Shown piece by piece: positions 1-9,805 of a DNA stretch of 64,000 nt (position 1 is its first letter; every line of letters starts with the position of its first letter). The DNA is from Flavobacterium sp. N1736 (GTDB lineage Bacteria > Bacteroidota > Bacteroidia > Flavobacteriales > Flavobacteriaceae). The notes under the pieces are model-generated. The model saw nothing but the letters and a program-made list of their open reading frames with translations, was not told the DNA's origin and did not search any database. The stretch lies in NCBI RefSeq assembly GCF_025947065.1, contig NZ_CP109994.1, positions 2,480,001 to 2,544,000 on the forward strand, given 5' to 3'. The position numbers and the translations under genes are program-made.

Positions 1-1933
<1,933 letters not shown>

Positions 1934-2043
1934 TTATTTCTTATGAATTAACTTACCATTTTGATAATACTAATTTACAAAAATCAAAACACTTTGTATC
2001 TAAGATGGATATTATATTAATGTAATTTCATAGATAAAATCTA

Positions 2044-2952
2044 TTATAATGACACTGTATAAAGCATGCTCGCGGCGCCTAATAAAGCAGCAACTTCATT
2101 ATCTGTAGAAACAGAAACATTGATTTCAATTCCTTTTTCATTTATTTTTTTGTTAAAGGCAGGCAGAAAAAACTCGCTTGCATTTGCAATTTTTCCGCCA
2201 ATAATAAAACTATCGGCTTCAAATTTTTCTAACCATGAACTTACAATTAATGCCAGATCTTCTCCCATTTCTTCAAAAACCTGTATTGCCATTTTATCTT
2301 CGGCAACAGCCAAATTAAAAAGCTCTAAACCATTGTTGAGATTTTTTCCGGTTACTTCTTTGTAATGATTTAAAAGTCCGCGTACAGAAACGTAATCTTC
2401 GGCAATTCCGTTTTTATACGAAAGATTGTAAATTTCCCCATCTTGCGGTACTAATTCTCCTGAAGAAATCGAAACGCCTTTATCTATAAAACAAGCGCCA
2501 AGTCCGGTTCCTAAAGTTACTGCCATGACTTTTTTATTACGATTTTGTACGTTTTTAAATACTTCGCCTTTTCCAAAACAAACCGCATCATTTTCAAAAA
2601 GAATCGGAGAATCGCCGGAATGTTTTAAAGTTTCCCGAAACAAATCACGAACATTCAAACCGTAAAAATGTTCGTATTTTGACTGGTCTTTTATCCAGCA
2701 AATTCCATTTTCATAATCAAACGGACCGGGCATGCAAATAGCCAGACCTTTTATGTTTGCTATTTTAGAGTTTTCAATAGAAATACGAATTGCTTTTTCC
2801 CAAACAGACATGACTTCCGGCACTGGCATATTCGAATCGAAACTTTCTTTATACAACGATCCATCAATCACTTTCATGTTTATTATGTCGATAATCGCTG
2901 CAGTAATATGTGTTCCTCCAATGTCGATTCCTACGGCGTAATTTTCATTCAT
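2044..2952 (-). CDS. ROK family sugar kinase
   Basis: Cytoplasmic ATP-dependent sugar kinase of the ROK family, which phosphorylates hexoses such as glucose, mannose, fructose or N-acetylhexosamines at O6. The N-terminal ATP-binding motif is VGIDIGGTHI, and a second glycine motif VTLGTGLGACF is followed by a C-terminal VIGG segment. The usual zinc-binding CGCxGC cluster of the ROK consensus is not visible; the sequence at that place reads GIAEDYVSVRG, as in some short ROK kinases. The start is taken as the ATG at 2950-2952 (MNENYAVGI). An in-frame ATG at 2977-2979 adds nine residues but lies inside a strong hairpin. As the last gene after GH125, GH92 and GH2 enzymes, it plausibly phosphorylates released mannose. 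The substrate is an inference. Confidence 0.85.
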   Translation of the reverse strand: MNENYAVGIDIGGTHITAAIIDIINMKVIDGSLYKESFDSNMPVPEVMSVWEKAIRISIENSKIANIKGLAICMPGPFDYENGICWIKDQSKYEHFYGLNVRDLFRETLKHSGDSPILFENDAVCFGKGEVFKNVQNRNKKVMAVTLGTGLGACFIDKGVSISSGELVPQDGEIYNLSYKNGIAEDYVSVRGLLNHYKEVTGKNLNNGLELFNLAVAEDKMAIQVFEEMGEDLALIVSSWLEKFEADSFIIGGKIANASEFFLPAFNKKINEKGIEINVSVSTDNEVAALLGAASMLYTVSL

Positions 2953-2975
2953 GCTTTTATTTATTTTATTTTGAA

Positions 2976-3035
2976 CCATTAAGGCATTAAGAAAAATGAA
3001 GTAACTGTGCTTAATTTTTCTTAATATCTTAATGG
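2976..3035 (-). terminator. Long two-tier hairpin between GH125 and ROK genes
   Basis: Two nested inverted repeats: outer arms CCATTAAG (2976-2983) with CTTAATGG (3028-3035), inner arms ATTAAGAAAAAT (2986-2997) with ATTTTTCTTAAT (3014-3025), and a 16-nt loop. It sits just after the GH125 stop and before the ROK start. It could be a transcription terminator or attenuator, or an mRNA-processing hairpin that lowers kinase expression relative to the glycosidases. There is no long U-tract right after it, so the terminator reading is uncertain. Confidence 0.5.
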
Positions 3036-3051
3036 TATATATTTTTTATTT

Positions 3052-4515
3052 TTAAATATTCTTATCATTTAAAATCTGAGGATAATGAATGCTCGTATGC
3101 ACAATCATTTCGCCAAAAAGTGTATTCGCCCACGCAAACCATTTTCGGGTAAATTTGGTTACGTCATCTTTATGAAATGATTCGTGCATAAAACCTGTAT
3201 CAGCATTTGTTTTGATCAGATTGCTAATGCACATTTTGATTTCTTTTTCGTCGACGCTTGTAATCGCTCTCAAAACAATACTCATTGGCCAGATTGTATC
3301 GACTCCGGTATGTGGACCTCCAATTCCTTCTCCGGCTTTTCCTTTATAGAAAAACGGATTATTTTCTGAAAGAACTACTTTTCTGGTGTTTAAATAAAGC
3401 TGATTATCCGGTTCTATCGCGCCCAAATAAGGCAATGACAATAAGGACGGAACATTGGCATCATCCATCATGTGAAAACTGCCGTATCCGTTTACTTCAA
3501 AAGCGATTATTTTACCAAATTTTGGATGCTCGATAATCCCGTTTTCTTCCAATCCTTTTTGAACCTGATTTCTTAATGCTGTAGCTTTTGCCACTAAATC
3601 CTTGTCTAACATTGCCGGCAACGAGAAGATTTCGATTAAATAACCCAAAACTTCAATAGCAAACATATTACTCGGAATTAAATATCCAAACAATGTACTG
3701 TCGTCGCTTGGTCTGAAAGTGGAAACGATTAATCCGCAAGGTTTTACGGGATATCCATAACCACCCAACGGAACGCCATCTGTTGCCCACGCGGTTTGTC
3801 TCTGAAAACTGTACGGACCGCCTTTTCCATCTAATCTTTGTTGTTCTTTAAAGGTTTGAAGCACCAAAAGCATGGCTTCTTTCCATTGTTTATCGAACAT
3901 GCTTAAATCTCCGGTTTCCTTCCAATATCCGTGTGCTAAACGAATTGGGTAACATAAACTGTCAATTTCCCATTTACGTTCGTGAATTCCGGGCTGCATT
4001 TTGGTTAAATCATTTTTCCATTCGCTTTCTTTTGTAAAATCTTTATAAAAAGCATTCGCATACGGATCTAATAAAATACATTTCGCCTGACGATTAATCA
4101 CGCCTTTTACTAATTCTGCAAGTTTTTTGTCTTCTTTTACAAACGGAATATAAGGCCAGATTTGGGCTGTACTATCGCGAAGCCACATTGCATCAATATC
4201 GCCGGTGATGACATACGTATCCGGTTTTCCGTCAATAATTTCAAACTCAACTGTGGTGTCTAATGTATTGGGAAAACAGTTTTCAAACAGCCACGCCAAT
4301 TCCGGATTTGCTATTTGTTTTTTGATTTTAACAATGGCTGCTTCTATCGCCGGACTTGTAAATTTTCGCTCTGCCAACGGTGGACGTTTGCTGATAAAAT
4401 CTTTTAATGCGAAGTTGAAAGTATCTGAATTAAATCCAAAAGCATCTGCTTGAATTGCTAATAATCCTGCTGAAAAAATGCCTGTATTTTTTATAAATTT
4501 TCTACGTGAATTCAT
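3052..4515 (-). CDS. GH125 exo-alpha-1,6-mannosidase
   Basis: Glycoside hydrolase family 125 enzymes are inverting exo-alpha-1,6-mannosidases acting on mannan backbones and N-glycan cores. The 487-residue protein begins MNSRRKFIKNTGIFSAGLLA, a twin-arginine-like or Sec signal that sends it to the periplasm. Family hallmarks are the MWLRDSTAQIWPY segment (about residue 125), the DSLCYPIRLAHGYW segment (about 190), STFRPSDDSTLFGY (about 270) and MDDANVPSLLSLPYLG (about 345), ending with GPHTGVDTIWPMSI and the MHESFHKDD region. The start lies 4 bp after the stop of the upstream GH92 gene, so the two are co-transcribed and probably translationally coupled. GH92 removes side chains and this enzyme then removes alpha-1,6 residues. 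Length matches the family. Confidence 0.92.
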   Translation of the reverse strand: MNSRRKFIKNTGIFSAGLLAIQADAFGFNSDTFNFALKDFISKRPPLAERKFTSPAIEAAIVKIKKQIANPELAWLFENCFPNTLDTTVEFEIIDGKPDTYVITGDIDAMWLRDSTAQIWPYIPFVKEDKKLAELVKGVINRQAKCILLDPYANAFYKDFTKESEWKNDLTKMQPGIHERKWEIDSLCYPIRLAHGYWKETGDLSMFDKQWKEAMLLVLQTFKEQQRLDGKGGPYSFQRQTAWATDGVPLGGYGYPVKPCGLIVSTFRPSDDSTLFGYLIPSNMFAIEVLGYLIEIFSLPAMLDKDLVAKATALRNQVQKGLEENGIIEHPKFGKIIAFEVNGYGSFHMMDDANVPSLLSLPYLGAIEPDNQLYLNTRKVVLSENNPFFYKGKAGEGIGGPHTGVDTIWPMSIVLRAITSVDEKEIKMCISNLIKTNADTGFMHESFHKDDVTKFTRKWFAWANTLFGEMIVHTSIHYPQILNDKNI

Positions 4516-4519
4516 AGTA

Positions 4520-6805
4520 TTATTTTGAAGTTGAATAAGAATAGGGATAATCGTTTTTTGAGGTTCCTCTTTGTAAATTAGGAGAACTTGTCATATCAAA
4601 ATTTAATTCACCGCCTTTTAAAAGATCAAAATGATTGATATAATTTTTTGTATACGTTGAATTATCCCATTTTAATTCCTGAACATATCTGCTGATATCT
4701 GAATTATCCGGAGCGTTTATAATCAATTGCTTTCCGTTTTCTAATTGCAGTGTTATTTTTTTGAATAACGGCGCGCCAAGAACGTATTCGTCTGTTGCCG
4801 GACAAACGGGATAAAATCCCATTGCAGAAAAAATATACCATGCCGAAGTTTGTCCGTTATCTTCGTCTCCACAATAACCATCAGGAGTTGGTTTATACAA
4901 ACGATTCATTACTTCTCTCGACCAATATTGTGTTTTCCACGGTTCGCCTGCATAATTATACAAATAAATCATGTGTTGAATGGGCTGATTTCCGTGCGCA
5001 TATTGTCCCATATTCATGATTTGCATTTCGCGAATTTCATGAATTACAGATCCGTAATAACTGTCGTCAAAAACGGGAGGTGTTGTAAAAACAGCGTCTA
5101 ATTTTGCTGTAAAATTTTTCTCGCCGCCCATTAAATCAATCAAACCCTGTATGTCATGAAAAACGCTCCAGCTGTAATGCCACGCATTTCCTTCTGTAAA
5201 AGCATCTCCCCATTTAAACGGATTAAAATTGGCGGGAAAACTTCCGTCTTTATTTCTGCCGCTCATTAAACCGATTGCAGGATTGTACAGATTTTTATAA
5301 TTCAGCATTCTTTTTTCGAACAAATTAATTTCCTTTTTAGGACGATCTAAGGCTTTTGCCAATTTCCAGATCGCAAAATCATCATAAGCGTATTCTAAGG
5401 TTCTCGCTGCATTTTCATTGATATTTACATCGTAAGGAACATATCCTAAAGTGTTGTAATACGAAACTCCTTTTCGACCTACGGCGCTCATTGGCCCTTC
5501 ATTATTGGCACCATGAACTAAAGCTTCATAGAGTTTATTAATATCATAACCTCTTAATCCTTTGATATAAGCATCTGAAACTACAGAGGCAGAATTGTTC
5601 CCGACCATCACATTTCTAAAACCGGGACTTGACCATTCCGGTAAAAATCCGCCTTCTTTATAATCGTTTATTAAACCTTCCTGCATTTCTTTATTTATGG
5701 AAGGATAAACCAAATTAAGCAATGGATACAGCGCTCGAAAAGTATCCCAAAAACCGGTTCCTGCATACATATATCCAGGCAAAACTTCTCCGTTATAAGG
5801 GCTGTAATGCACAATATCGCCGCTTGCATTTATTTCGTATTGCTTTTGAGGAAAACAAACTGTTCTGTATAAACAGGAATAGAATGTTTTTAATTGTTCA
5901 TCGCTTCCTCCTTCTGCATCAATTTTACCTAAAACAGTATTCCATTCTTTTTTAGAATTTGCCACTGTTTCCTGAAATGATGCCGAACCTAATTCGTTCT
6001 TTAAATTCAATTCTGCCTGATCTGCGCTGATAAAGGATGAAGCTACTTTTACGTTTATTATTTCTCCTTTTTTAGTTTTAAAATTAACAACGGCACCGAC
6101 ATGATTATTTGTTTTTTCCAGTTTATCTTTTTCCAGCGTTTTATCATGCCACGTATAATTTGACGCAAATGGCTTGTCGAAAACTAACACAAAATAGTTC
6201 TTGAAGTTCGTTGGAACGCCACCGCTATTACGGGTTGTATATCCGATAATCTTATTTTCAGAAGGAATTATTTTGATATACGATCCTTTATCAAAAGCAT
6301 CAACAACTATGGATGACTGATCGTTTTCAGGGAATGTTATTTGAAAATGCGCCGCTCTTTCTGTAGCTGTAATTTCTGTTGTAACGTCGTAATCTGCCAG
6401 ATAAACGCTGTAATAATATGGCTTTGAAACCTCAGCTTTATGGCTAAACCAACTTGCTCTGTCGGCTTCGTTAAAAACTAATTTTCCGGTTACGGGCATA
6501 ATCGAAAACTGTCCGTAATCGTTCATCCACGGCGATGGCTGATGTGTTTGTTTAAATCCTCTAATTTTTTCGGCGGTGTAGGTATAAGCCCAGCCGTCTC
6601 CCATTTTACCCGTTTGCGGCGTCCAGAAATTCATTCCCCAAGGTCTGCAAATTGCAGGATACGTATTTCCGTTAGAAAGATTCGGCAATGATTCTGTTCC
6701 CATTAACGGATTTACATAGTCTGCCGGGTCTAAAGTTTTAACTTGTGCATTTACAAAAATGCAGCATTGTAACAGCCCTAAAAAAATTAAACTCTTTATT
6801 TTCAT
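4520..6805 (-). CDS. GH92 mannosidase with Gln at the catalytic-acid position
   Basis: Secreted family GH92 enzyme (761 residues), signal peptide MKIKSLIFLGLLQCCIFVNA. GH92 proteins are calcium-dependent inverting exo-alpha-mannosidases. Seen here are the N-terminal sandwich motifs NGNTYPAICRPWGMNFW and the catalytic-domain motifs TEGNAWHYSW, GDEDNGQTSAWYIFSAMG and YLYNYAGEPWKTQYW. At the segment where the neighbouring GH92 reads GNEPNHH, with Glu610 as the presumed general acid, this protein reads GNQPIQH with Gln607. Loss of that Glu is known from GH92 enzymes that cleave mannose-1-phospho-6-mannose diesters, which have a good leaving group and need no acid (CcMan5 of Cellulosimicrobium). 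I infer a phosphomannan-uncapping role. It is the first gene of a tight pair with GH125, preceded by a 547-bp repeat-rich spacer. Confidence 0.9.
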   Translation of the reverse strand: MKIKSLIFLGLLQCCIFVNAQVKTLDPADYVNPLMGTESLPNLSNGNTYPAICRPWGMNFWTPQTGKMGDGWAYTYTAEKIRGFKQTHQPSPWMNDYGQFSIMPVTGKLVFNEADRASWFSHKAEVSKPYYYSVYLADYDVTTEITATERAAHFQITFPENDQSSIVVDAFDKGSYIKIIPSENKIIGYTTRNSGGVPTNFKNYFVLVFDKPFASNYTWHDKTLEKDKLEKTNNHVGAVVNFKTKKGEIINVKVASSFISADQAELNLKNELGSASFQETVANSKKEWNTVLGKIDAEGGSDEQLKTFYSCLYRTVCFPQKQYEINASGDIVHYSPYNGEVLPGYMYAGTGFWDTFRALYPLLNLVYPSINKEMQEGLINDYKEGGFLPEWSSPGFRNVMVGNNSASVVSDAYIKGLRGYDINKLYEALVHGANNEGPMSAVGRKGVSYYNTLGYVPYDVNINENAARTLEYAYDDFAIWKLAKALDRPKKEINLFEKRMLNYKNLYNPAIGLMSGRNKDGSFPANFNPFKWGDAFTEGNAWHYSWSVFHDIQGLIDLMGGEKNFTAKLDAVFTTPPVFDDSYYGSVIHEIREMQIMNMGQYAHGNQPIQHMIYLYNYAGEPWKTQYWSREVMNRLYKPTPDGYCGDEDNGQTSAWYIFSAMGFYPVCPATDEYVLGAPLFKKITLQLENGKQLIINAPDNSDISRYVQELKWDNSTYTKNYINHFDLLKGGELNFDMTSSPNLQRGTSKNDYPYSYSTSK

Positions 6806-6928
6806 TTTGTGTGAATTGTGTGTTGTAAAATGTGATCTGAAAACTGTGACTAAAAAAACACCTCTAAAATCTATATTCTATATTCTACATTCTAAAATCT
6901 AACGTAACCTGAAAACTTAAATTTTTAT

Positions 6929-7248
6929 CCTGCAAGGTTTTCAAAACCTTACAGGTATGTTATGCTTCTTCTAAAATGCCTTACGTAAATCTGAGAACTT
7001 ATTTTATTCCTGACAGGTTTTAAAAACCTGTCAGGGAACTGAAAACTTAATAATACCTACAAGGTTTTGAAAACCTTGCAGGAAAGCTTATGTAAACCTG
7101 AAAACTTAAATTATACCTGACACGTTTTAAAAACCTGTTAGGAACTGAAAACTTAATAATACCTACAAGGTTTTGAAAACCTTGCAGGAAAGCTTACGTA
7201 AACCTGAAAACTTAAATTATACCTAACAGGTTTTAAAAACCTGTTAGG
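6929..7248. repeat. Cluster of six ~27-bp palindromic repeats
   Basis: Six copies of an imperfect palindrome, consensus CCTRCAAGGTTTT followed by its complement, at 6929-6955, 7009-7035, 7056-7082, 7116-7142, 7162-7188 and 7222-7248. They come in two sequence variants: arms with CAAGG, and arms with ACAGG. They are separated by repeated linker text such as CTGAAAACTTAA. The same element recurs at 34203-34277, 37304-37415 and 52378-52484. This is a dispersed intergenic repeat family, REP-like or MITE-like. No gene is visible in the 6806-7352 interval. Confidence 0.85.
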
Positions 7249-7283
7249 AAACTGAAAACTGCGACTGTAAACTAAGAACCTTC

Positions 7284-7352
7284 TTAAATCTAAAATCTAT
7301 ATTCTAAAATCTATATTCTAAAATCTATATTCTAAAATCTTAAATCTTAAAT
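7284..7352. repeat. AT-rich tandem repeat, unit TCTATATTCTAAAA
   Basis: Direct repetition of a 14-bp unit (about four copies of TCTATATTCTAAAA and shortened versions) immediately downstream of a GH92 stop codon. A shorter related run is at 6866-6900. Low-complexity intergenic filler of a type common in flavobacteria; no function can be read from it. Confidence 0.7.
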
Positions 7353-9629
7353 CTACAAAGGTCTGTCTTCTTTTTTCACTCCAAAAGTTGTCGAAGGTTT
7401 ACTTCCCATAAACAATTTTAACTCTCCTCCTTTTACTATCATATCTTGTGTGATGAATGATTTTGTATACGGTTTTCCGTTATATGCTGCTTTTTGAATA
7501 TAGATATTTTCAGCATTGTTATCGATTGCTTTTATTGTAAATGAAATTCCTTTTTTATGATGAATTACTGCTTCGTTTACCAACGGACTTCCTAAAACAT
7601 AAATTCCGTTTGCGGGATTAACAGAATAAAATCCCATTGAAGATAAAACGTACCAAGCCGACATTTGCCCTAAATCTTCATTTCCGCATAATCCGTCCGG
7701 TTTTGTGGAATAGAATTTTTCATCAATTTCACGAATTAATTTGGCTGTTTTCCAAGGTTCTCCGGCGTATGCATACAAATACGGAATATGATGATTTGGC
7801 TCATTTCCCTGTGCATATTGACCAATTAATCCGCTAATATCCGGCGAAACTTCTTCACCTTCTACTTTTTCTGTTTGTAGAAAAAGTGCATCTAATTTGG
7901 CTGAAAATTTACTTTCGCTTCCAAATAAATCGATTAAACCATACGGATCCTGAGGCACGAGCCACGTGTATTGCCACGCATTTCCTTCTACATAATCGTC
8001 TTTTCGATGTGCAGATGAAAGCGGATTAAAGGGTGTTCTCCAATTTCCATCGGTTAATTTGCCACGCATAAAAGTCGTTTCCTTATCAAAATACAATTTG
8101 TATAAATTCGCTCTTTTCGTGAAATATGTATAATCTTCGGTTTTGTTTAAAGACTTTGCCATTTGCGCCACACAATAATCATCAATCGCATATTCTAAAG
8201 CATTTCCAACAGATTCAAGCATTTTATCGGCAGGAATATATTCCAGTTTCTGCACATAATCCATTCCGTCGCGCGTTTGCATTGCCGTTTTTTTAATGGC
8301 TTCGTAGGCTAAATTAACATCGTAATTTCTGTAGCCTTTTAAATAAGCATCGACAATAACGGCGATCGAATGATTTCCGTTCATCGTATTGGTTTCATTG
8401 CCCATTAAATGCCAAACTGGTAATCTTCCCTGCTGTTCGTAAATCGCCAGAAATGATTTTACAATATCATTGATTTTATCGGGCTGCGTAATGGTGTATA
8501 ACGGATGTAAACCGCGATATGTATCCCAAAGTGAAAAAGTGGTGTAATTGGTAAAATTTGCTTTTTCGTATACTTTTTTATCGGTTCCCAGATAATCTCC
8601 GTTTACATCATTAAAAATAGAAGGCGCAAAAGCGGTGTGATACAGCGAAGTATAAAAAACTTTCATGGTTTTATCATTCGCTTTTATCTGAATTTTACCT
8701 AATTCTTTGTTCCATTTTGAAGTGGCTTCTTTTACTGTATTTTCAAAATCCCAATTCGGAATCTCGGCTTTTATATTGGCAGAAGCGTTTTCATAACTCA
8801 CCGGAGAAATGCCTACTTTTACTAAAACCTGTTTGTTTTTTAAAGCGGTAAAATCTACGATTGCTTTCATTTTTAAACCTTCTCCTTCATTTCCTGAAAC
8901 AGCCGTTTTATCATCGTATAAAGCTAAATTTGAAATTGGTTCTGAAAATTCTATCGTAAAATAAATACGCTGATCAGCCGCCCATCCTGTCGAAAAGCGA
9001 TAACCGGCAAGTGTAGTTTCATTTATTTTTTTGATGAATGTTTTCACCGGTTTATCCCATCCTATTCCGTCGGCAAGATCAATTAAAATATGAGAATCTG
9101 TTGCAGAATTAAAAGTATATTTATGAAAACCAACTCTTTCGCTGGCTGTTAATTCTGCTTTTATTTTGTATTTATCCAATAAAACACTGTAATAACCCGG
9201 TTTGCTGATTTCATTTTCATGAGAGAAATAAGAACCGTAACCGTTTGTCATATCTTCTTTTGTGCCTTTAAAAAGCGGCACTTTTCCTGAAACCGGAAGC
9301 AACAGAATATCGTTTAAATCTCCAATTCCTGTTCCGCTCAAATGCGTGTGTGTAAATCCTAAAATGGTATTACTGGCGTAGTTGTAACCGCTGCACCAAT
9401 CCCAGCCTTCAAAAATATTTACAGGCCCTAACTGTACGGCTCCAAAAGGCACATTCGCTCCAACAAATACGTGACCATGTCCCGCTGATCCTATAAACGG
9501 ATTTACATATTGGGTATAATCTGCATTTTTTTCTTTTGTTTTCTTTTCCTGTGAAATTGCAGGATTTGCAAAAAACAGGTTTATAGCTAAAATATTGATG
9601 AAAACTGTTTTATTATACTTTATAAACAT
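7353..9629 (-). CDS. GH92 exo-alpha-mannosidase
   Basis: Secreted family GH92 alpha-mannosidase, 758 residues, signal peptide MFIKYNKTVFINILAINLFF ending near FANPAISQ. The N-terminal domain carries NPFIGSAGHGHVFVGANVPF and GWDWCSGYNYAS. The catalytic domain has VEGNAWQYTW, the acid motif QGNEPNHHIPYLYAYAG with Glu610 intact, and GNEDLGQMSAWYVLSSMGFY. The GNEPNHH motif is the one usual in alpha-1,2- and alpha-1,3-active members, so the enzyme probably trims alpha-1,2/1,3 side mannoses from mannan or N-glycans in the periplasm or at the surface. It is flanked by repeat-bearing spacers on both sides, but all genes from susC to ROK face the same way. Linkage specificity is inference. Confidence 0.94.
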   Translation of the reverse strand: MFIKYNKTVFINILAINLFFANPAISQEKKTKEKNADYTQYVNPFIGSAGHGHVFVGANVPFGAVQLGPVNIFEGWDWCSGYNYASNTILGFTHTHLSGTGIGDLNDILLLPVSGKVPLFKGTKEDMTNGYGSYFSHENEISKPGYYSVLLDKYKIKAELTASERVGFHKYTFNSATDSHILIDLADGIGWDKPVKTFIKKINETTLAGYRFSTGWAADQRIYFTIEFSEPISNLALYDDKTAVSGNEGEGLKMKAIVDFTALKNKQVLVKVGISPVSYENASANIKAEIPNWDFENTVKEATSKWNKELGKIQIKANDKTMKVFYTSLYHTAFAPSIFNDVNGDYLGTDKKVYEKANFTNYTTFSLWDTYRGLHPLYTITQPDKINDIVKSFLAIYEQQGRLPVWHLMGNETNTMNGNHSIAVIVDAYLKGYRNYDVNLAYEAIKKTAMQTRDGMDYVQKLEYIPADKMLESVGNALEYAIDDYCVAQMAKSLNKTEDYTYFTKRANLYKLYFDKETTFMRGKLTDGNWRTPFNPLSSAHRKDDYVEGNAWQYTWLVPQDPYGLIDLFGSESKFSAKLDALFLQTEKVEGEEVSPDISGLIGQYAQGNEPNHHIPYLYAYAGEPWKTAKLIREIDEKFYSTKPDGLCGNEDLGQMSAWYVLSSMGFYSVNPANGIYVLGSPLVNEAVIHHKKGISFTIKAIDNNAENIYIQKAAYNGKPYTKSFITQDMIVKGGELKLFMGSKPSTTFGVKKEDRPL

Positions 9630-9759
9630 TATTCTATATTTTTTATTTTACTTGTGTAATGTGTAATGGGCCACGGATGACACGGGTTAAACTGATTTAC
9701 GCAGATATTTTTTTTAATCTTTGAACCTAAAGACGCACTGCTATGCACTCTACAAAAAA

Positions 9760-9802
9760 CCTTTGAACCTTTGCAACTTAGAACCTTTGAACCTTTGAAC
9801 CT
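9760..9802. repeat. Direct repeat of CCTTTGAA heptamer-like unit
   Basis: Several tandem CCTTTGAA units, some degenerate (CTTTGCAACTTAG), between the two glycosidase genes. A related run lies at 11933-11968 downstream of the susD terminator. This is a simple intergenic repeat shared by two spacers of the same locus; no function is visible. Confidence 0.6.
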
Positions 9803-9805
9803 CTA

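Noticed and set aside
6806..7352. CRISPR array in the repeat-rich spacer
   Set aside because: Repeats are palindromic variants with similar linkers of unequal length, not identical repeats with unique spacers, and no cas genes are present.
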